Below are positions 32,134-41,235 of a DNA stretch of 64,000 nucleotides, one piece after another. A program made the translations under genes and the position numbers. Where the stretch lies: the NCBI GenBank assembly GCA_045592745.1, contig JAZNVH010000009.1, forward strand, positions 1-64,000, in the 5' to 3' direction. The notes under the pieces are model-generated. The model ran no database searches. It saw only the letters and a list, made by a program, of their open reading frames with translations, and was not told the origin of the DNA. Positions within the stretch are counted from its first letter, which is position 1. Each line of letters starts with the position of its first letter. The stretch is from Aphodoplasma sp045592745. GTDB taxonomy: Bacteria > Bacillota > Clostridia > UBA1381 > UMGS1253.

Positions 32134-32856
32134 ATGATTAAGGTTAAAAATTTGCATAAAAGCTTTGGCAAGCTTGAGGTGCTTTGCGGAATAGATGAGC
32201 ATATAAAACAGGGCGAGGTTGTCGTAGTAATTGGACCATCAGGTTCGGGAAAATCAACATTTTTAAGATGCCTTAACCTGCTTGAAACGCCTACAGACGG
32301 AGAAATTTATATTGACGATGAGCTTATAAATGCTCCAAAGGTTAATGTAAACCGCATTCGTCAGAAGATGGGCATGGTATTTCAGCAGTTTAATCTGTTT
32401 CCGCATTTGACAATTATGAATAATATTACTCTTGCTCCGATGCAGATTAAAAAAATGAGCAAGCAGGACGCTGTGGCACTTGGTACAAAGCTTTTGGACA
32501 GAGTAGGACTTCTTGACAAGGCTGATGCATATCCGGCGCAGCTTTCGGGTGGACAAAAGCAGCGTGTAGCGATTGCGCGTGCGCTTGCTATGGAGCCTGA
32601 AATAATGCTTTTTGACGAGCCTACATCGGCGCTTGACCCTGAAATGGTAGGCGAGGTTTTGGACGTAATGAAGGATTTGGCTCGTGATGGTATGACGATG
32701 GTTGTTGTAACACACGAAATGGGCTTTGCAAGAGAGGTTGGTTCAAGAGTTTTGTTTATGGATCAGGGACAGATACTCGAGCAAGCTGACCCGGTGCAGC
32801 TTTTCACAAATCCGCAACATGATAGAACTCAGGCGTTTTTAAGTAAGGTGCTTTAA
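32134..32856 (+). CDS. Polar amino-acid ABC transporter, ATP-binding protein
   Basis: A 240-residue ATPase of the GlnQ/HisP group. The start is ATG 32134, after ATGGAGAT. Walker A is GPSGSGKST, the Q-loop reads QQFNLFPHLT, the signature LSGGQKQRVAIARAL and Walker B IMLFDEPTSALDPEMVGEVL (in part LFDEPTSALDPEM). It is the second gene of the importer operon, 50 bases after the permease. Confidence 0.96.
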   Translation: MIKVKNLHKSFGKLEVLCGIDEHIKQGEVVVVIGPSGSGKSTFLRCLNLLETPTDGEIYIDDELINAPKVNVNRIRQKMGMVFQQFNLFPHLTIMNNITLAPMQIKKMSKQDAVALGTKLLDRVGLLDKADAYPAQLSGGQKQRVAIARALAMEPEIMLFDEPTSALDPEMVGEVLDVMKDLARDGMTMVVVTHEMGFAREVGSRVLFMDQGQILEQADPVQLFTNPQHDRTQAFLSKVL

Positions 32857-32869
32857 TTTTGTAAAATTG

Positions 32870-32903
32870 CCGAAGCGTATTATAATATTAAAATCAACTT
32901 CGG
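32870..32903 (+). repeat. AT-rich hairpin between importer ATPase and binding-protein genes
   Basis: CCGAAG at 32870-32875 pairs with CTTCGG at 32898-32903 around a 22-base AT-rich loop that contains a TATAAT. It may protect the 5' end of the binding-protein message, which is usually made in excess, or hold an internal promoter. Confidence 0.4.
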
Positions 32904-32928
32904 TTTATATTTTAAGGAGGAATAAAAA

Positions 32929-33687
32929 ATGAAAAAGGTATTAAAGGTAGCAGCACTTGTAGTATGTGTATGCATGCTCGTTTGTGCATTTGTTGGCTGT
33001 GCAGGCGAGGAAAAGAAAGATGTTATTGTAATGGGCACAAATGCGGAGTTTCCGCCGTTTGAGTATGTTACAGAAAATGGCATTGTTGGACAGTTCAGCG
33101 GTATTGACGTTGCAATCGCAAAGGAAATCGCAGACAGCATGGGCAAAGAATTGGTAATTGAGAATATGGAGTTTGACTCACTTATCATGGCTCTTGCAAC
33201 AGGTAAGGTTGACTTTGTTGCTGCAGGTATGACAGTTAAGCCTGACAGACTTGAGAGCGTTGATTTCTCGGATACATACTACCTTGCAAAGCAGGTTATG
33301 ATTGTAAAAGAGGGTAGCGACATTAAGTCAGCAGCTGATTTGAAGGACAAGAAAATCGGTGTTGTTCTCGGTTATACAGGTGATACAACAGTTACAGAGA
33401 CACTTGGTTATGAGCCTGAAAGATTCAAGAAGGGCGCAGACGCAGTTATGGATCTTGTAAATGATAAGCTTGATGTAGTTGTAATTGACTCTGCTCCTGC
33501 AAAAGCATTTGTTGACAAGAATCCCGGCCTTGCAATCGTTGAAGATGCCGAGGCATTTGAAAACGAAGAGTATGCAATCGCAATTCCTAAGGGCGATACA
33601 GAGCTTGCAGACAAAATCAATGCAGTTTTGAAAGAGCTTAAGGAAAGCGGCAAAATTGAAGAGTTTGGTGCAACATACTCTGAGTAA
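32929..33687 (+). CDS. Polar amino-acid ABC transporter, substrate-binding lipoprotein
   Basis: A 252-residue family 3 solute-binding protein. The signal peptide ends in the lipobox FVGC (Cys24), so it is a membrane-anchored lipoprotein. Mature start GTNAEFPPFEYV and MGKELVIENMEFDSLIMAL (in part MEFDSLIMAL) then AAGMTVKPDRLESVDFS are typical of the amino-acid-binding group; the Arg in KPDRLESVDFS probably binds the substrate carboxylate. It follows the ATPase gene by 72 bases with a strong AAGGAGGA site. Confidence 0.95.
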   Translation: MKKVLKVAALVVCVCMLVCAFVGCAGEEKKDVIVMGTNAEFPPFEYVTENGIVGQFSGIDVAIAKEIADSMGKELVIENMEFDSLIMALATGKVDFVAAGMTVKPDRLESVDFSDTYYLAKQVMIVKEGSDIKSAADLKDKKIGVVLGYTGDTTVTETLGYEPERFKKGADAVMDLVNDKLDVVVIDSAPAKAFVDKNPGLAIVEDAEAFENEEYAIAIPKGDTELADKINAVLKELKESGKIEEFGATYSE

Positions 33688-33700
33688 TTTGTAAAAAGCA

Positions 33701-33732
33701 AAAAGGGCGGAAATGTTTTTCCGTCCTTTTTT
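33701..33732 (+). terminator. Terminator of the amino-acid importer operon
   Basis: AAAAGGGCGGAAA pairs with TTTCCGTCCTTTT (one G-U pair) around a short loop, with a T run. Confidence 0.85.
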
Positions 33733-33765
33733 AAATTAAAACGAGCTTGATAAGGGGAAATGGCA

Positions 33766-34476
33766 ATGAGAATTGATAAGTATCTCGCGGCGTGCGCACT
33801 CGGCAGTCGAAAACAAGTGCATGAGCTTATAAAAAGCGGGCGTGTTACAGTTAATGAAGGCGTGATAAAAAACATTGGCGCGCATGTGGATGAGGAAAAT
33901 GACATAATCTGCGTGGATGGCGAAAGAATCATATACAGCCGCTTTATATATCTTATGTTAAACAAGCCTGCGGGTGTAATAAGTGCTACAGAGGACAGCA
34001 AATTGCCTACTGTACTTGACCTTGTGCCGAATGAGTATTCTCATTATAATCTTTTTCCTGTAGGAAGGCTCGATATTGACACAACGGGACTGTTGCTTTT
34101 GACAAATGATGGCACGCTTGCACATCGCCTTACATCACCAAAGCATCATGCGGACAAAACATACTACGCTACAATTGACGGTGTTGTAACTGAAGCTGAT
34201 GTAGATGCGTTTTATAAGGGTATACAGATAGATGATGGTTATGTTTGCAAAAGCGCTGACCTTGTAATCATAAAATCCGATTTGGTAAGTGAAATTGAGC
34301 TTACAATACGAGAAGGTAAGTTTCATCAGGTAAAAAGAATGTTTGAGGCGGTAGACAAAAAGGTGCTCACTTTAAAGCGAATTGCTATGGGTGGAGTTTT
34401 GCTTGATGAAAGTCTTGAGGCGGGAAAGATGCGACCTTTAAGCGATGATGAAATAAAAACATTGCATAGTATATAA
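33766..34476 (+). CDS. rsuA: Pseudouridine synthase, RsuA/RluB family
   Basis: A 236-residue enzyme. I start it at ATG 33766 (MRIDKYLAACALGS) because AAGGGG is eight bases upstream; ATG 33760 is too close. Residues 1-60 are an S4 RNA-binding domain, then the catalytic domain with GRLDIDTTGLLLLTNDG containing the catalytic Asp in RLDIDT, and REGKFHQVKRMF near the C-terminus. The short S4 form with AGVISATED matches RsuA, the enzyme for pseudouridine 516 of 16S rRNA; RluB/RluE specificity cannot be excluded. Confidence 0.9.
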   Translation: MRIDKYLAACALGSRKQVHELIKSGRVTVNEGVIKNIGAHVDEENDIICVDGERIIYSRFIYLMLNKPAGVISATEDSKLPTVLDLVPNEYSHYNLFPVGRLDIDTTGLLLLTNDGTLAHRLTSPKHHADKTYYATIDGVVTEADVDAFYKGIQIDDGYVCKSADLVIIKSDLVSEIELTIREGKFHQVKRMFEAVDKKVLTLKRIAMGGVLLDESLEAGKMRPLSDDEIKTLHSI

Positions 34477-34485
34477 AAAACACAA

Positions 34486-34510
34486 CCCCTTCGATGAATT
34501 GTCGAAGGGG
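34486..34510. terminator. Shared terminator between rsuA and feoB (convergent)
   Basis: CCCCTTCGA (34486-34494) pairs with TCGAAGGGG (34502-34510). The T run lies on the minus strand side (downstream of feoB), so termination is probably stronger for feoB than for rsuA. Confidence 0.75.
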
Positions 34511-34516
34511 ATTAAT

Positions 34517-36652
34517 TTATACTAAAGACAAAATACGTGCTGTACTTGCTACAATAAAACATATCACAATGCCGCATAGTGTGGGAATAATAAACGACAG
34601 TGCGCTCCACTTTAGAGAGTGAGTTTCTTTATATATCGTAATACATGTTGTTGCACAGGGCCAATGCATGAGGGAAAAAAGCATACAGCACAGTGCTGTG
34701 AGCCACGTCCAGCCGTTTGCGCTGAGCAGATTAAAAAGCTCGAGTGCGCTGCTTGTTTCGGTTATTGTACCTGATAATGTATAACTCATAATAATAATCG
34801 GCATTACAATCTCGTTTGCGGGAATGCCGAGTATAAAAGCTGTTAATATTACGCCGTCAAGTCCTATCAGGCGTGCAAACGGGTCTAAAAATGCGTTAAA
34901 ATGTGTCAGTATGCTTGCACCTTGGATATTTACATTTGCCATCAGCCATATAATAAGGCCTGCGGGAGCGGCTGTGGAAATTGCACGGCCGAGCACAAAC
35001 AAGGTTCTGTCAAAAACTGATCGAACAATTACCTTGCCGACTTGCGGTGCTCTGTATGGGGGAAGCTCCAGTGCAAAAGAGGAGGCTTCTCCTTTTAAAA
35101 AAGTTATAGATAGCAAATATGAAACTAAAAATGTCATAAAAATTCCAAGCGCCACAACGCCTGTAAGCATAAGCGTTGACACTATTGAAGATACAAAGCT
35201 GTTTGCTACTGTAAGAGTAAAAAACATAGTTATTAGTGATATAAGCGTTGGAAATTTGCCGTTACAAGGTACAAAGCTGTTTGTTATTATTGCAATAAGC
35301 CGCTCACGTGGTGAGTCGATAATTCGACAACCCGTTACGCCGCAGGCGTTACAGCCAAAACCCATACACATTGTAAGTGCCTGTTTGCCGTGTGCGTGGG
35401 CTTTTTTAAAATATTTATCCATATTAAAGGCAATTCTCGGAAGGTATCCCAAATCTTCAAGAAGAGTAAAAAGTGGGAAAAATATTGCCATTGGCGGCAG
35501 CATAACGGATATAACCCACGAGGTCACCCGGTACACACCGCCAATCAGCATTCCGCTTATAAAAGGCGGCGCATCTGAGAATATAACATAAAGTTGTTTT
35601 TCTATCCTGAAAAGAAAGTCATAAATCAGCCGTGATGGGTAGTTGGCGCCCGATATGGTAAGCCAGAAAATCACAAACATCATCAAAAGCATTATCGGAA
35701 TACCGGTCTTTTTTGACGTGAGTATATTGTCAATTCGTCTGTCGCGAAGGTTGGAGTCTTTGCTGCATACGACGCACTCTTTATATATTTTTTCGCTCTC
35801 CTCAACTATTTTTGAAACAATTAAATCACGCGCTCTTTCCTTGTCAATGCCATTGTTTCTCAAAAGCTTTTTTGCAAGAAAAAGATTTTCGCTCAGCGCA
35901 TCGTCTTTATATATGTTAAAGCCGAGAAAATTCTTGAGTGAAAGCGTAAAGTTAGGGTCTTTTTCGAGAAGCCTTAAAGAAAGCCATTTTGCGTTTATAT
36001 GCTCTCCTGCAAGACGTTTTACGTCGTCTTCTATAAGTTTTACCGCAGCTTCTGTTGCTTCGTCATAATAGATGTTTCGATAGCTGTGTTTTCTGTTCTG
36101 GCACACTTTTTTGATAGTGCGCCGTAGTTCATCAAGTCCTTTGCCATTTCGCGCACTTGTTGCTATAACACTTATGCCAAGCATATCCGAAAGCTTTTTT
36201 AAGTCGAGCTTGATATTTTTCTTTTTTGCTTCATCCATAAGATTCACACAAAGCACCGCATCGGATGTGATTTCAAGTATTTGTAAAACAAGGTTCAAGT
36301 TTCTTTCAAGGCACGTAGCATCGGCGACTATGCAAATCATATCGCAGTCGCCAAAGCATATGTAGTCGCGGGCAACCTCTTCTTCAACAGAGCTTGCAAG
36401 CAGTGAGTATGTACCGGGCATATCAACAAGGGTGTATGTGCCATTATCAAACACGTACTCTCCCTGCGCATTGCTGACGGTTTTGCCCGGCCAGTTTCCC
36501 GTGTGCTGATTTAGTCCTGTAAGAGCATTGAAAACAGTGCTTTTTCCTACATTCGGATTGCCGGCAAGCCCGACAATTTTGTGAGAAGAAGCTTTTTTTT
36601 GTGTATCAAATCTTTTATAATATGTATGATTTTTAGCTTTATTTTCGTTCAT
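34517..36652 (-). CDS. feoB: Ferrous iron transporter FeoB
   Basis: A 711-residue membrane transporter for Fe2+. The N-terminal G domain shows GNPNVGKST (G1), the switch THTGNWPGKTVS-like segment (here NQHTGNWPGKTV), DMPGTYSL (G3) and NLMDE (G4). The cytoplasmic helical domain follows, then the membrane part with Gate motifs including GFGCNACGVTGCRI and LPPYRAPQ. The N-terminus has an extra stretch of about 25 residues rich in Lys and His before the G1 motif. FeoA is encoded 30 bases upstream in the same operon; no feoC-like gene is visible. Confidence 0.96.
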   Translation of the reverse strand: MNENKAKNHTYYKRFDTQKKASSHKIVGLAGNPNVGKSTVFNALTGLNQHTGNWPGKTVSNAQGEYVFDNGTYTLVDMPGTYSLLASSVEEEVARDYICFGDCDMICIVADATCLERNLNLVLQILEITSDAVLCVNLMDEAKKKNIKLDLKKLSDMLGISVIATSARNGKGLDELRRTIKKVCQNRKHSYRNIYYDEATEAAVKLIEDDVKRLAGEHINAKWLSLRLLEKDPNFTLSLKNFLGFNIYKDDALSENLFLAKKLLRNNGIDKERARDLIVSKIVEESEKIYKECVVCSKDSNLRDRRIDNILTSKKTGIPIMLLMMFVIFWLTISGANYPSRLIYDFLFRIEKQLYVIFSDAPPFISGMLIGGVYRVTSWVISVMLPPMAIFFPLFTLLEDLGYLPRIAFNMDKYFKKAHAHGKQALTMCMGFGCNACGVTGCRIIDSPRERLIAIITNSFVPCNGKFPTLISLITMFFTLTVANSFVSSIVSTLMLTGVVALGIFMTFLVSYLLSITFLKGEASSFALELPPYRAPQVGKVIVRSVFDRTLFVLGRAISTAAPAGLIIWLMANVNIQGASILTHFNAFLDPFARLIGLDGVILTAFILGIPANEIVMPIIIMSYTLSGTITETSSALELFNLLSANGWTWLTALCCMLFSLMHWPCATTCITIYKETHSLKWSALSFIIPTLCGIVICFIVASTARILSLV

Positions 36653-36682
36653 CGGCGGCCTCCTTGAAATTATTTTAGCCTG

Positions 36683-36925
36683 CTAATCACACAATTCGAC
36701 AAATATTTTTCCGGCATCTTCCTTGCGAAGAGCTATTACACTTCCGCGTATATAATATGCGACCGGATCGCCTGACGGACTTTTGTGAAGAGCTTCGACA
36801 TTTGTGCCGTTTACAAGTCCAAGGTCGAGCATGCGGCGTCGCTCGGTGCCTGAAGTGCCAAGACCGCAAACGCGACAGCTTTGCCCAATGTGCAGACAAT
36901 CGAGCGATTGAATTGATCTATTCAT
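36683..36925 (-). CDS. feoA: Ferrous iron transport protein FeoA
   Basis: An 80-residue SH3-like protein that helps FeoB. ERRRMLDLGLVNGTNVEALHKSP (in part MLDLGLVNGTNVEAL) and GSVIALRKEDAGKIFVEL (in part YYIRGSVIALR) are the family pattern. It contains three Cys residues in the first 20 positions (DCLHIG, SCRVCGLG), more than usual for FeoA, which could bind metal; this is inference. It is the first gene of the feoAB operon. Confidence 0.93.
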   Translation of the reverse strand: MNRSIQSLDCLHIGQSCRVCGLGTSGTERRRMLDLGLVNGTNVEALHKSPSGDPVAYYIRGSVIALRKEDAGKIFVELCD

Positions 36926-36955
36926 AAAATTGTTTCACAACCTTTCTTTTAGGGG

Positions 36956-36984
36956 ATTATATTTTGTATTCACCAAAGAGTGAA
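36956..36984 (-). promoter_or_regulatory. Probable feoAB promoter with inverted repeat
   Basis: On the minus strand TTCACT and TATAAT are separated by 17 bases. The inverted repeat TTCAC-N6-GTGAA (36969-36984) overlaps the -35 region and the spacer and is a candidate site for an iron-responsive repressor; it is not a clear Fur box. Confidence 0.45.
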
Positions 36985-37055
36985 CGATGGTTTGCCTCAT
37001 GATAAATATATGAATGGGCACAGTTTTGTGTTACTTTGATGATTTAAAGTTATAG

Positions 37056-37084
37056 TTGTGTTTTTCATAATTATATGGTAAAAT
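37056..37084 (+). promoter_or_regulatory. Promoter of trkA-trkH
   Basis: TTGTGT at 37056-37061 and TAAAAT at 37079-37084 with a 17-base spacer and an upstream TG (extended -10). Confidence 0.65.
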
Positions 37085-37121
37085 AGTGTATATAAATCCT
37101 GAGAAATAAAGAGGTTTTGAT

Positions 37122-38480
37122 ATGAATATTATTGTTGTTGGTTGTGGAAAGGTTGGCGCAAAACTGATTGAGCAGCTTTCAAGAGAAGAAGAGCACGATA
37201 TCACGCTTGTTGATACAGATGCAAATGTTGTGCAAGAGCTTGTAAATGAGTATGATGTAATGGGCGTTGTTGGCAGTGGCATAGATGTTGATGTTTTAAA
37301 AGAGGCGGGCATCAGCGATGCGGACGTACTTATTGCGGTTGCGGGTTCTGACGAGCTTAATCTTATGCTTTGTCTTATGGCAAAAAAGCTTGGTGATTGT
37401 CAGACTATTGCGCGCGTAAGAAAGCCTGAATATTTCAAATCTATTAACCTTATAAAAAAAGAACTTGGACTTGCGATGGTAATAAATCCTGAGCTTATTT
37501 CGGCAAACGAAATTGCCAGAATACTGCGTTTTCCAAGTGCTATCAAAATAGATACATTTGCCAAGGGACGAGTAGAAATACTCAAGTTCTTAGTACCTGA
37601 TGATTGTATTTTAAGCAATATGAAGGTGATGGATATTGCCACAAAAATCAAGAGCGATGTTTTGGTTTGCGGTGTTGAAAGAGGCGACGAAGCGTTTATT
37701 CCATCCGGTAATTTTGAGATACATTCTGGAGATTTTCTAAGTATAGTTGCGCCTATCGGACAAGCCGGCTTGTTTTTCAAAAAAATTGGAATTCGCACTG
37801 ACCGCGTAAAAGATACCTTGATTGTTGGCGGTGGCGATACATCTTATTATCTTGCAAAACAGCTTTTGCAGCGTAAAATTGCAGTAAAAATTATAGAGCA
37901 AAATCAGCAGCGCTGTGAGCAGCTGTTTCAGCTTTTGCCCGAGGCGATAATTACTCATGGTGACGGAACGGATAATAAAATACTTTTAGAAGAAGGTCTT
38001 GACAAATTTGACTCATTTGTTTCGCTTACTAATATTGACGAGGAAAATGTGCTTTTGTCTTTGTATGCGAAAAGCAAGACTGACGGAAAAGTTATTACAA
38101 AAATCAACAGAATTGAATATGGCAAGGTAATTGGAGATTTGCAGCTTGGAACGACTATTTATCCGAAAAATATTACGGCGGAATATATTGTAAGATTTGT
38201 TCGTGCGCTGAAAAACTCTATGGGAAGTAATATTGAAACACTTCACTATATTCTTGATGGAAAGGCGGAGGCGCTTGAATTTATTATAAAAGAAAATTCG
38301 CCTATATCAAACATCAAGCTTGAACATCTGCCACTTAAAGAGAACATTCTTATTGCAAGTATTATGCGCAATGGAAGATATATTATCCCGCATGGTCAGG
38401 ATATAATCTGTACGGGAGATTCGGTTGTGGTTGTTGCGCTCAAGAACAGAGTTTCCGATATCAGCGATATACTTAAATAG
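37122..38480 (+). CDS. trkA: Trk potassium uptake regulatory protein TrkA
   Basis: A 452-residue cytoplasmic protein with two RCK modules. Each begins with a Rossmann motif: IIVVGCGKVGAKL at residue 2 and LIVGGGDTSYYLAKQL near residue 230, each followed by a TrkA-C domain (about 130-215 and 365-452). It gates the TrkH channel in response to NAD/NADH or nucleotides. The second Rossmann motif (GGGDTSYY) deviates from GxGxxG and may not bind NAD. trkH follows 11 bases downstream. Confidence 0.95.
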   Translation: MNIIVVGCGKVGAKLIEQLSREEEHDITLVDTDANVVQELVNEYDVMGVVGSGIDVDVLKEAGISDADVLIAVAGSDELNLMLCLMAKKLGDCQTIARVRKPEYFKSINLIKKELGLAMVINPELISANEIARILRFPSAIKIDTFAKGRVEILKFLVPDDCILSNMKVMDIATKIKSDVLVCGVERGDEAFIPSGNFEIHSGDFLSIVAPIGQAGLFFKKIGIRTDRVKDTLIVGGGDTSYYLAKQLLQRKIAVKIIEQNQQRCEQLFQLLPEAIITHGDGTDNKILLEEGLDKFDSFVSLTNIDEENVLLSLYAKSKTDGKVITKINRIEYGKVIGDLQLGTTIYPKNITAEYIVRFVRALKNSMGSNIETLHYILDGKAEALEFIIKENSPISNIKLEHLPLKENILIASIMRNGRYIIPHGQDIICTGDSVVVVALKNRVSDISDILK

Positions 38481-38491
38481 GGGAGCAAAGT

Positions 38492-39931
38492 ATGAATTAT
38501 AAAATGATTTTGAATATTCTCGGCTGGGTACTAAAGATTGAAGCGTTTTGTATGATTTTGCCGCTTGTATGTGCAATTTGCTACGGCGAAACTGCCGAGA
38601 TGTATGTATTTATATTATGTGCGCTTTTGTGTTTGATTTTTGGCACGCTTATTTCGCCGCGTCGTCCAAAAAACAGAGTTATGTATGCAAGAGAAGGCTT
38701 TGTTGCAGTTGCGCTAAGTTGGGTGCTTCTTAGCATTTTTGGAGCTTTGCCGTTTGTTTTTTCAAAAAGTATTCCGAATTTTGTTGACGCATTTTTTGAG
38801 ATTGTTTCGGGATTTACCACAACGGGCGCATCTGTTTTAACTGATGTCGAGGCACTTGCTAAATCAATTCTTATGTGGAGAAGCTTCAGCCATTGGCTCG
38901 GCGGTATGGGAGTTTTGGTGTTTTTGGTGGCTATTTTGCCACTTTCGGGCAGCGGAAATGTTTTTTTGCTGAGAGCTGAAAGCCCGGGCCCGTCGGTAAG
39001 CAAGCTTGTTCCAAAGGTGAAATCTACGGCTAAGCTGTTATACCTTATCTATATTGCGTTTACGCTGTTACAGATTGTGCTTATGCTTCTTGGTGGTGAG
39101 GATTTGTTTACTTCGCTTACTCTTTCGTTTGGCACTGCAGGCACAGGTGGATTTGGCATACTCAATTCGGGAATTGCGGGCTATAGCCGCTACACTCAAT
39201 ACATTATTACGATTTTTATGATACTGTTTGGTGTGGATTTTTCTTTATACTATATGCTCTTTTTCAGAAAATCGACAGATATTTTCAAATCAACAGAGTT
39301 TAGAGCATACGTCATCATTATTGCAGTATCGGTTTTGCTTATTTTTTGCAACACAAGATATTTGTATCCGACTGCTGAGGAAACATTTCGTCACAGTGCA
39401 TTCACTGTTGGCTCAGTTATTACTACTACGGGCTATGCAACTTATGATTTTAATCTGTGGCCACAGCTTTCAAAGACGATATTGGTGTGTCTGATGTTTA
39501 TCGGTGCGTGCGCCGGAAGTACGGGCGGCGGTATAAAGGTATCGAGAATTATTATTTTGTGTAAAAGTATTGTTAAGGAAATTCGTTTATATGCACATCC
39601 GAGAACAACTCTTAAACTGAAAATGAATGGAAGAGCGATTGAACATGAAACAGTACGCGGAGTAAATGTATATATGTCGGCATATATATGTATTTTTGTG
39701 GGAGCGCTTTTGATTATCAGCCTTGATAATTTTGATTTTACAACCAATTTTACTGCTGCTGCAGCAACTATAAACAACATCGGACCCGGACTTAACATGG
39801 TTGGACCGATGGGAAATTATTCTGCATTTTCGCCTCTGTCTAAAGTAGTGATGAGTATATGTATGCTTGTTGGAAGACTTGAGATTTTCCCGATGCTGAT
39901 GCTGTTTAGTCCATATACATGGAAAAAATAA
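38492..39931 (+). CDS. trkH: Trk potassium uptake channel TrkH
   Basis: A 479-residue membrane protein of the TrkH/KtrB family with about ten hydrophobic segments. Four pore-loop repeats with selectivity-filter glycines are recognisable, for example SGFTTTGAS, GTAGTGGFG, GSVITTTGYAT and INNIGPGLN. It conducts K+ under control of TrkA. ATG 38492 follows AGGGGAGC. The operon ends at the bidirectional terminator shared with galE. Confidence 0.95.
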   Translation: MNYKMILNILGWVLKIEAFCMILPLVCAICYGETAEMYVFILCALLCLIFGTLISPRRPKNRVMYAREGFVAVALSWVLLSIFGALPFVFSKSIPNFVDAFFEIVSGFTTTGASVLTDVEALAKSILMWRSFSHWLGGMGVLVFLVAILPLSGSGNVFLLRAESPGPSVSKLVPKVKSTAKLLYLIYIAFTLLQIVLMLLGGEDLFTSLTLSFGTAGTGGFGILNSGIAGYSRYTQYIITIFMILFGVDFSLYYMLFFRKSTDIFKSTEFRAYVIIIAVSVLLIFCNTRYLYPTAEETFRHSAFTVGSVITTTGYATYDFNLWPQLSKTILVCLMFIGACAGSTGGGIKVSRIIILCKSIVKEIRLYAHPRTTLKLKMNGRAIEHETVRGVNVYMSAYICIFVGALLIISLDNFDFTTNFTAAAATINNIGPGLNMVGPMGNYSAFSPLSKVVMSICMLVGRLEIFPMLMLFSPYTWKK

Positions 39932-39938
39932 AAAAAGA

Positions 39939-39968
39939 AAAAAGGTATTGCCGGTGCAATACCTTTTT
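39939..39968. terminator. Bidirectional terminator between trkH and galE
   Basis: AAAAAGGTATTGC and GCAATACCTTTTT form a perfect 13-base stem with a 4-base loop; runs of A and T on both sides make it active in both directions. Confidence 0.9.
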
Positions 39969-39980
39969 AATATATCAAAA

Positions 39981-40994
39981 TCAGTCATCATAACCGTTGG
40001 GGTTGTTTTTTTGCCAGTTCCACGAATCGCGGCACATATCAACGATTGTCTTTTTTGCTTCCCAACCAAGCTCTCTTTTTGCTTTTGAAGGGTCAGCATA
40101 GCATATAACAACATCGCCGGGACGACGCGGAGCAAACTTGTAGTTGATTTTAAGGTTATTTGCTTCTTCAAAGGCGTTTACAAGGTCAAGCACGCTGTAA
40201 CCAACGCCTGTGCCGAGGTTGTGAATCATAACGCCTTTTGTATTGTTAATCTTATTAAGAGCTTTTAAATGGCCGTCAGCGAGGTCGACAACGTGGATAT
40301 AATCACGCACACCCGTACCGTCCTTTGTGGGATAGTCATTTCCAAAAATACTGAGCTGTTCTAGTTTGCCCGAAGCCACTTGTGTGATGTAGGGCATAAG
40401 GTTGTTTGGAATACCCTTCGGATTTTCACCAATATTGCCACTTTCGTGAGCACCAACGGGGTTAAAGTATCTTAAAAGTGAAATTGACCATTCTTTGTCG
40501 GAAACTGCCAAATCGGTCAGAATTTGTTCAATCATAAGCTTTGTCTGGCCGTATGGGCTGTTTGCAGATGTCGGCAAATCTTCTGTAAGCGGCACTTTGT
40601 CTGTCATACCATAAACGGTTGCAGATGAGCTGAATACCATTTTCTTTACGTCAAACTCATTCATGACTTCCAAAAGACAAACTGTGCCCGAGATATTGTT
40701 TTCGTAATATTTAAGCGGCTCGGCAACCGATTCGCCTACGGCTTTTAAACCTGCGAAATGAATTACAGCATCAATATCGTTTTCGCTAAATATTTTGCGC
40801 ATACCGTCTTTGTCGAGTATATCGCATTCATAAAATTTCATTTTCTTTCCTGTGATTTTCTCGACGCGTCCGATAGATTTTGGACTGCTGTTTGAAAGAT
40901 TGTCTAAAACAACAACCTCATAACCTGCCTCCAAAAGAAGAACGCAGGTGTGTGAGCCTATGTAGCCTGCTCCGCCTGTAACTAAAATGCTCAT
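39981..40994 (-). CDS. galE: UDP-glucose 4-epimerase
   Basis: A 337-residue SDR enzyme of galactose metabolism and cell-surface sugar synthesis that interconverts UDP-glucose and UDP-galactose. NAD-binding motif TGGAGYIGSHT at residue 6, catalytic Ser-Thr in SSSATVYG, and Tyr-x3-Lys in SPYGQTKLM. TKDGTGVRDYIHVVDLADGH (in part DGTGVRDYIHVVDLA) is diagnostic. It is transcribed alone on the minus strand; the gene for GalM lies about 22 kb away and no galKT is in the window. Confidence 0.96.
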   Translation of the reverse strand: MSILVTGGAGYIGSHTCVLLLEAGYEVVVLDNLSNSSPKSIGRVEKITGKKMKFYECDILDKDGMRKIFSENDIDAVIHFAGLKAVGESVAEPLKYYENNISGTVCLLEVMNEFDVKKMVFSSSATVYGMTDKVPLTEDLPTSANSPYGQTKLMIEQILTDLAVSDKEWSISLLRYFNPVGAHESGNIGENPKGIPNNLMPYITQVASGKLEQLSIFGNDYPTKDGTGVRDYIHVVDLADGHLKALNKINNTKGVMIHNLGTGVGYSVLDLVNAFEEANNLKINYKFAPRRPGDVVICYADPSKAKRELGWEAKKTIVDMCRDSWNWQKNNPNGYDD

Positions 40995-41040
40995 ATTAAC
41001 CCTCCCAAAGTATTGTAATTTATTATATCTTTGAAACTAT

Positions 41041-41069
41041 ATTATACTCCTGATTTTTAAATAAAGCAA
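41041..41069 (-). promoter_or_regulatory. Promoter of galE
   Basis: On the minus strand TTGCTT (41064-41069) and TATAAT (41041-41046) are separated by 17 bases. Confidence 0.6.
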
Positions 41070-41138
41070 GGTGTTTTGAATAAAAACACAAAAATGTTAA
41101 ATATATGAAAGAAAAAAGAGGAAAATTTTGAAAAAATA

Positions 41139-41167
41139 TTGCAAAAAATTTGGCAGTAAGTTATAAT
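41139..41167 (+). promoter_or_regulatory. Promoter of the fapR-fab operon
   Basis: TTGCAA at 41139-41144 and TATAAT at 41162-41167 with a 17-base spacer; divergent from galE. Confidence 0.75.
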
Positions 41168-41191
41168 ATAACTATCATACGACCAAAAGAT

Positions 41192-41207
41192 ATTACCAGG
41201 TGATAAT
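41192..41207 (+). promoter_or_regulatory. Candidate FapR operator
   Basis: ATTAcCAggTGaTAAT, a 16-base interrupted palindrome, lies between the promoter and the fapR ribosome site. FapR boxes of Bacillus are AT-rich palindromes around a central ACCTAG/ACCTGA-like core placed at or just downstream of the promoter, so an autoregulatory role fits. The match is approximate. Confidence 0.5.
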
Positions 41208-41235
41208 TTTAAAAAATCAGAAGGGGCGTAAACAT

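Noticed and set aside
33408..34001. Open frame of 197 codons on the minus strand over the binding-protein and rsuA genes
   Set aside because: It crosses a clear terminator and two well-identified genes; Ser/Leu/Phe-rich shadow translation.
34824..35591. Open frame of 255 codons on the + strand inside feoB
   Set aside because: It is the complement of the feoB coding sequence, has Ser/Ile/Thr-rich nonsense composition and no ribosome site; FeoB motifs on the other strand are complete.
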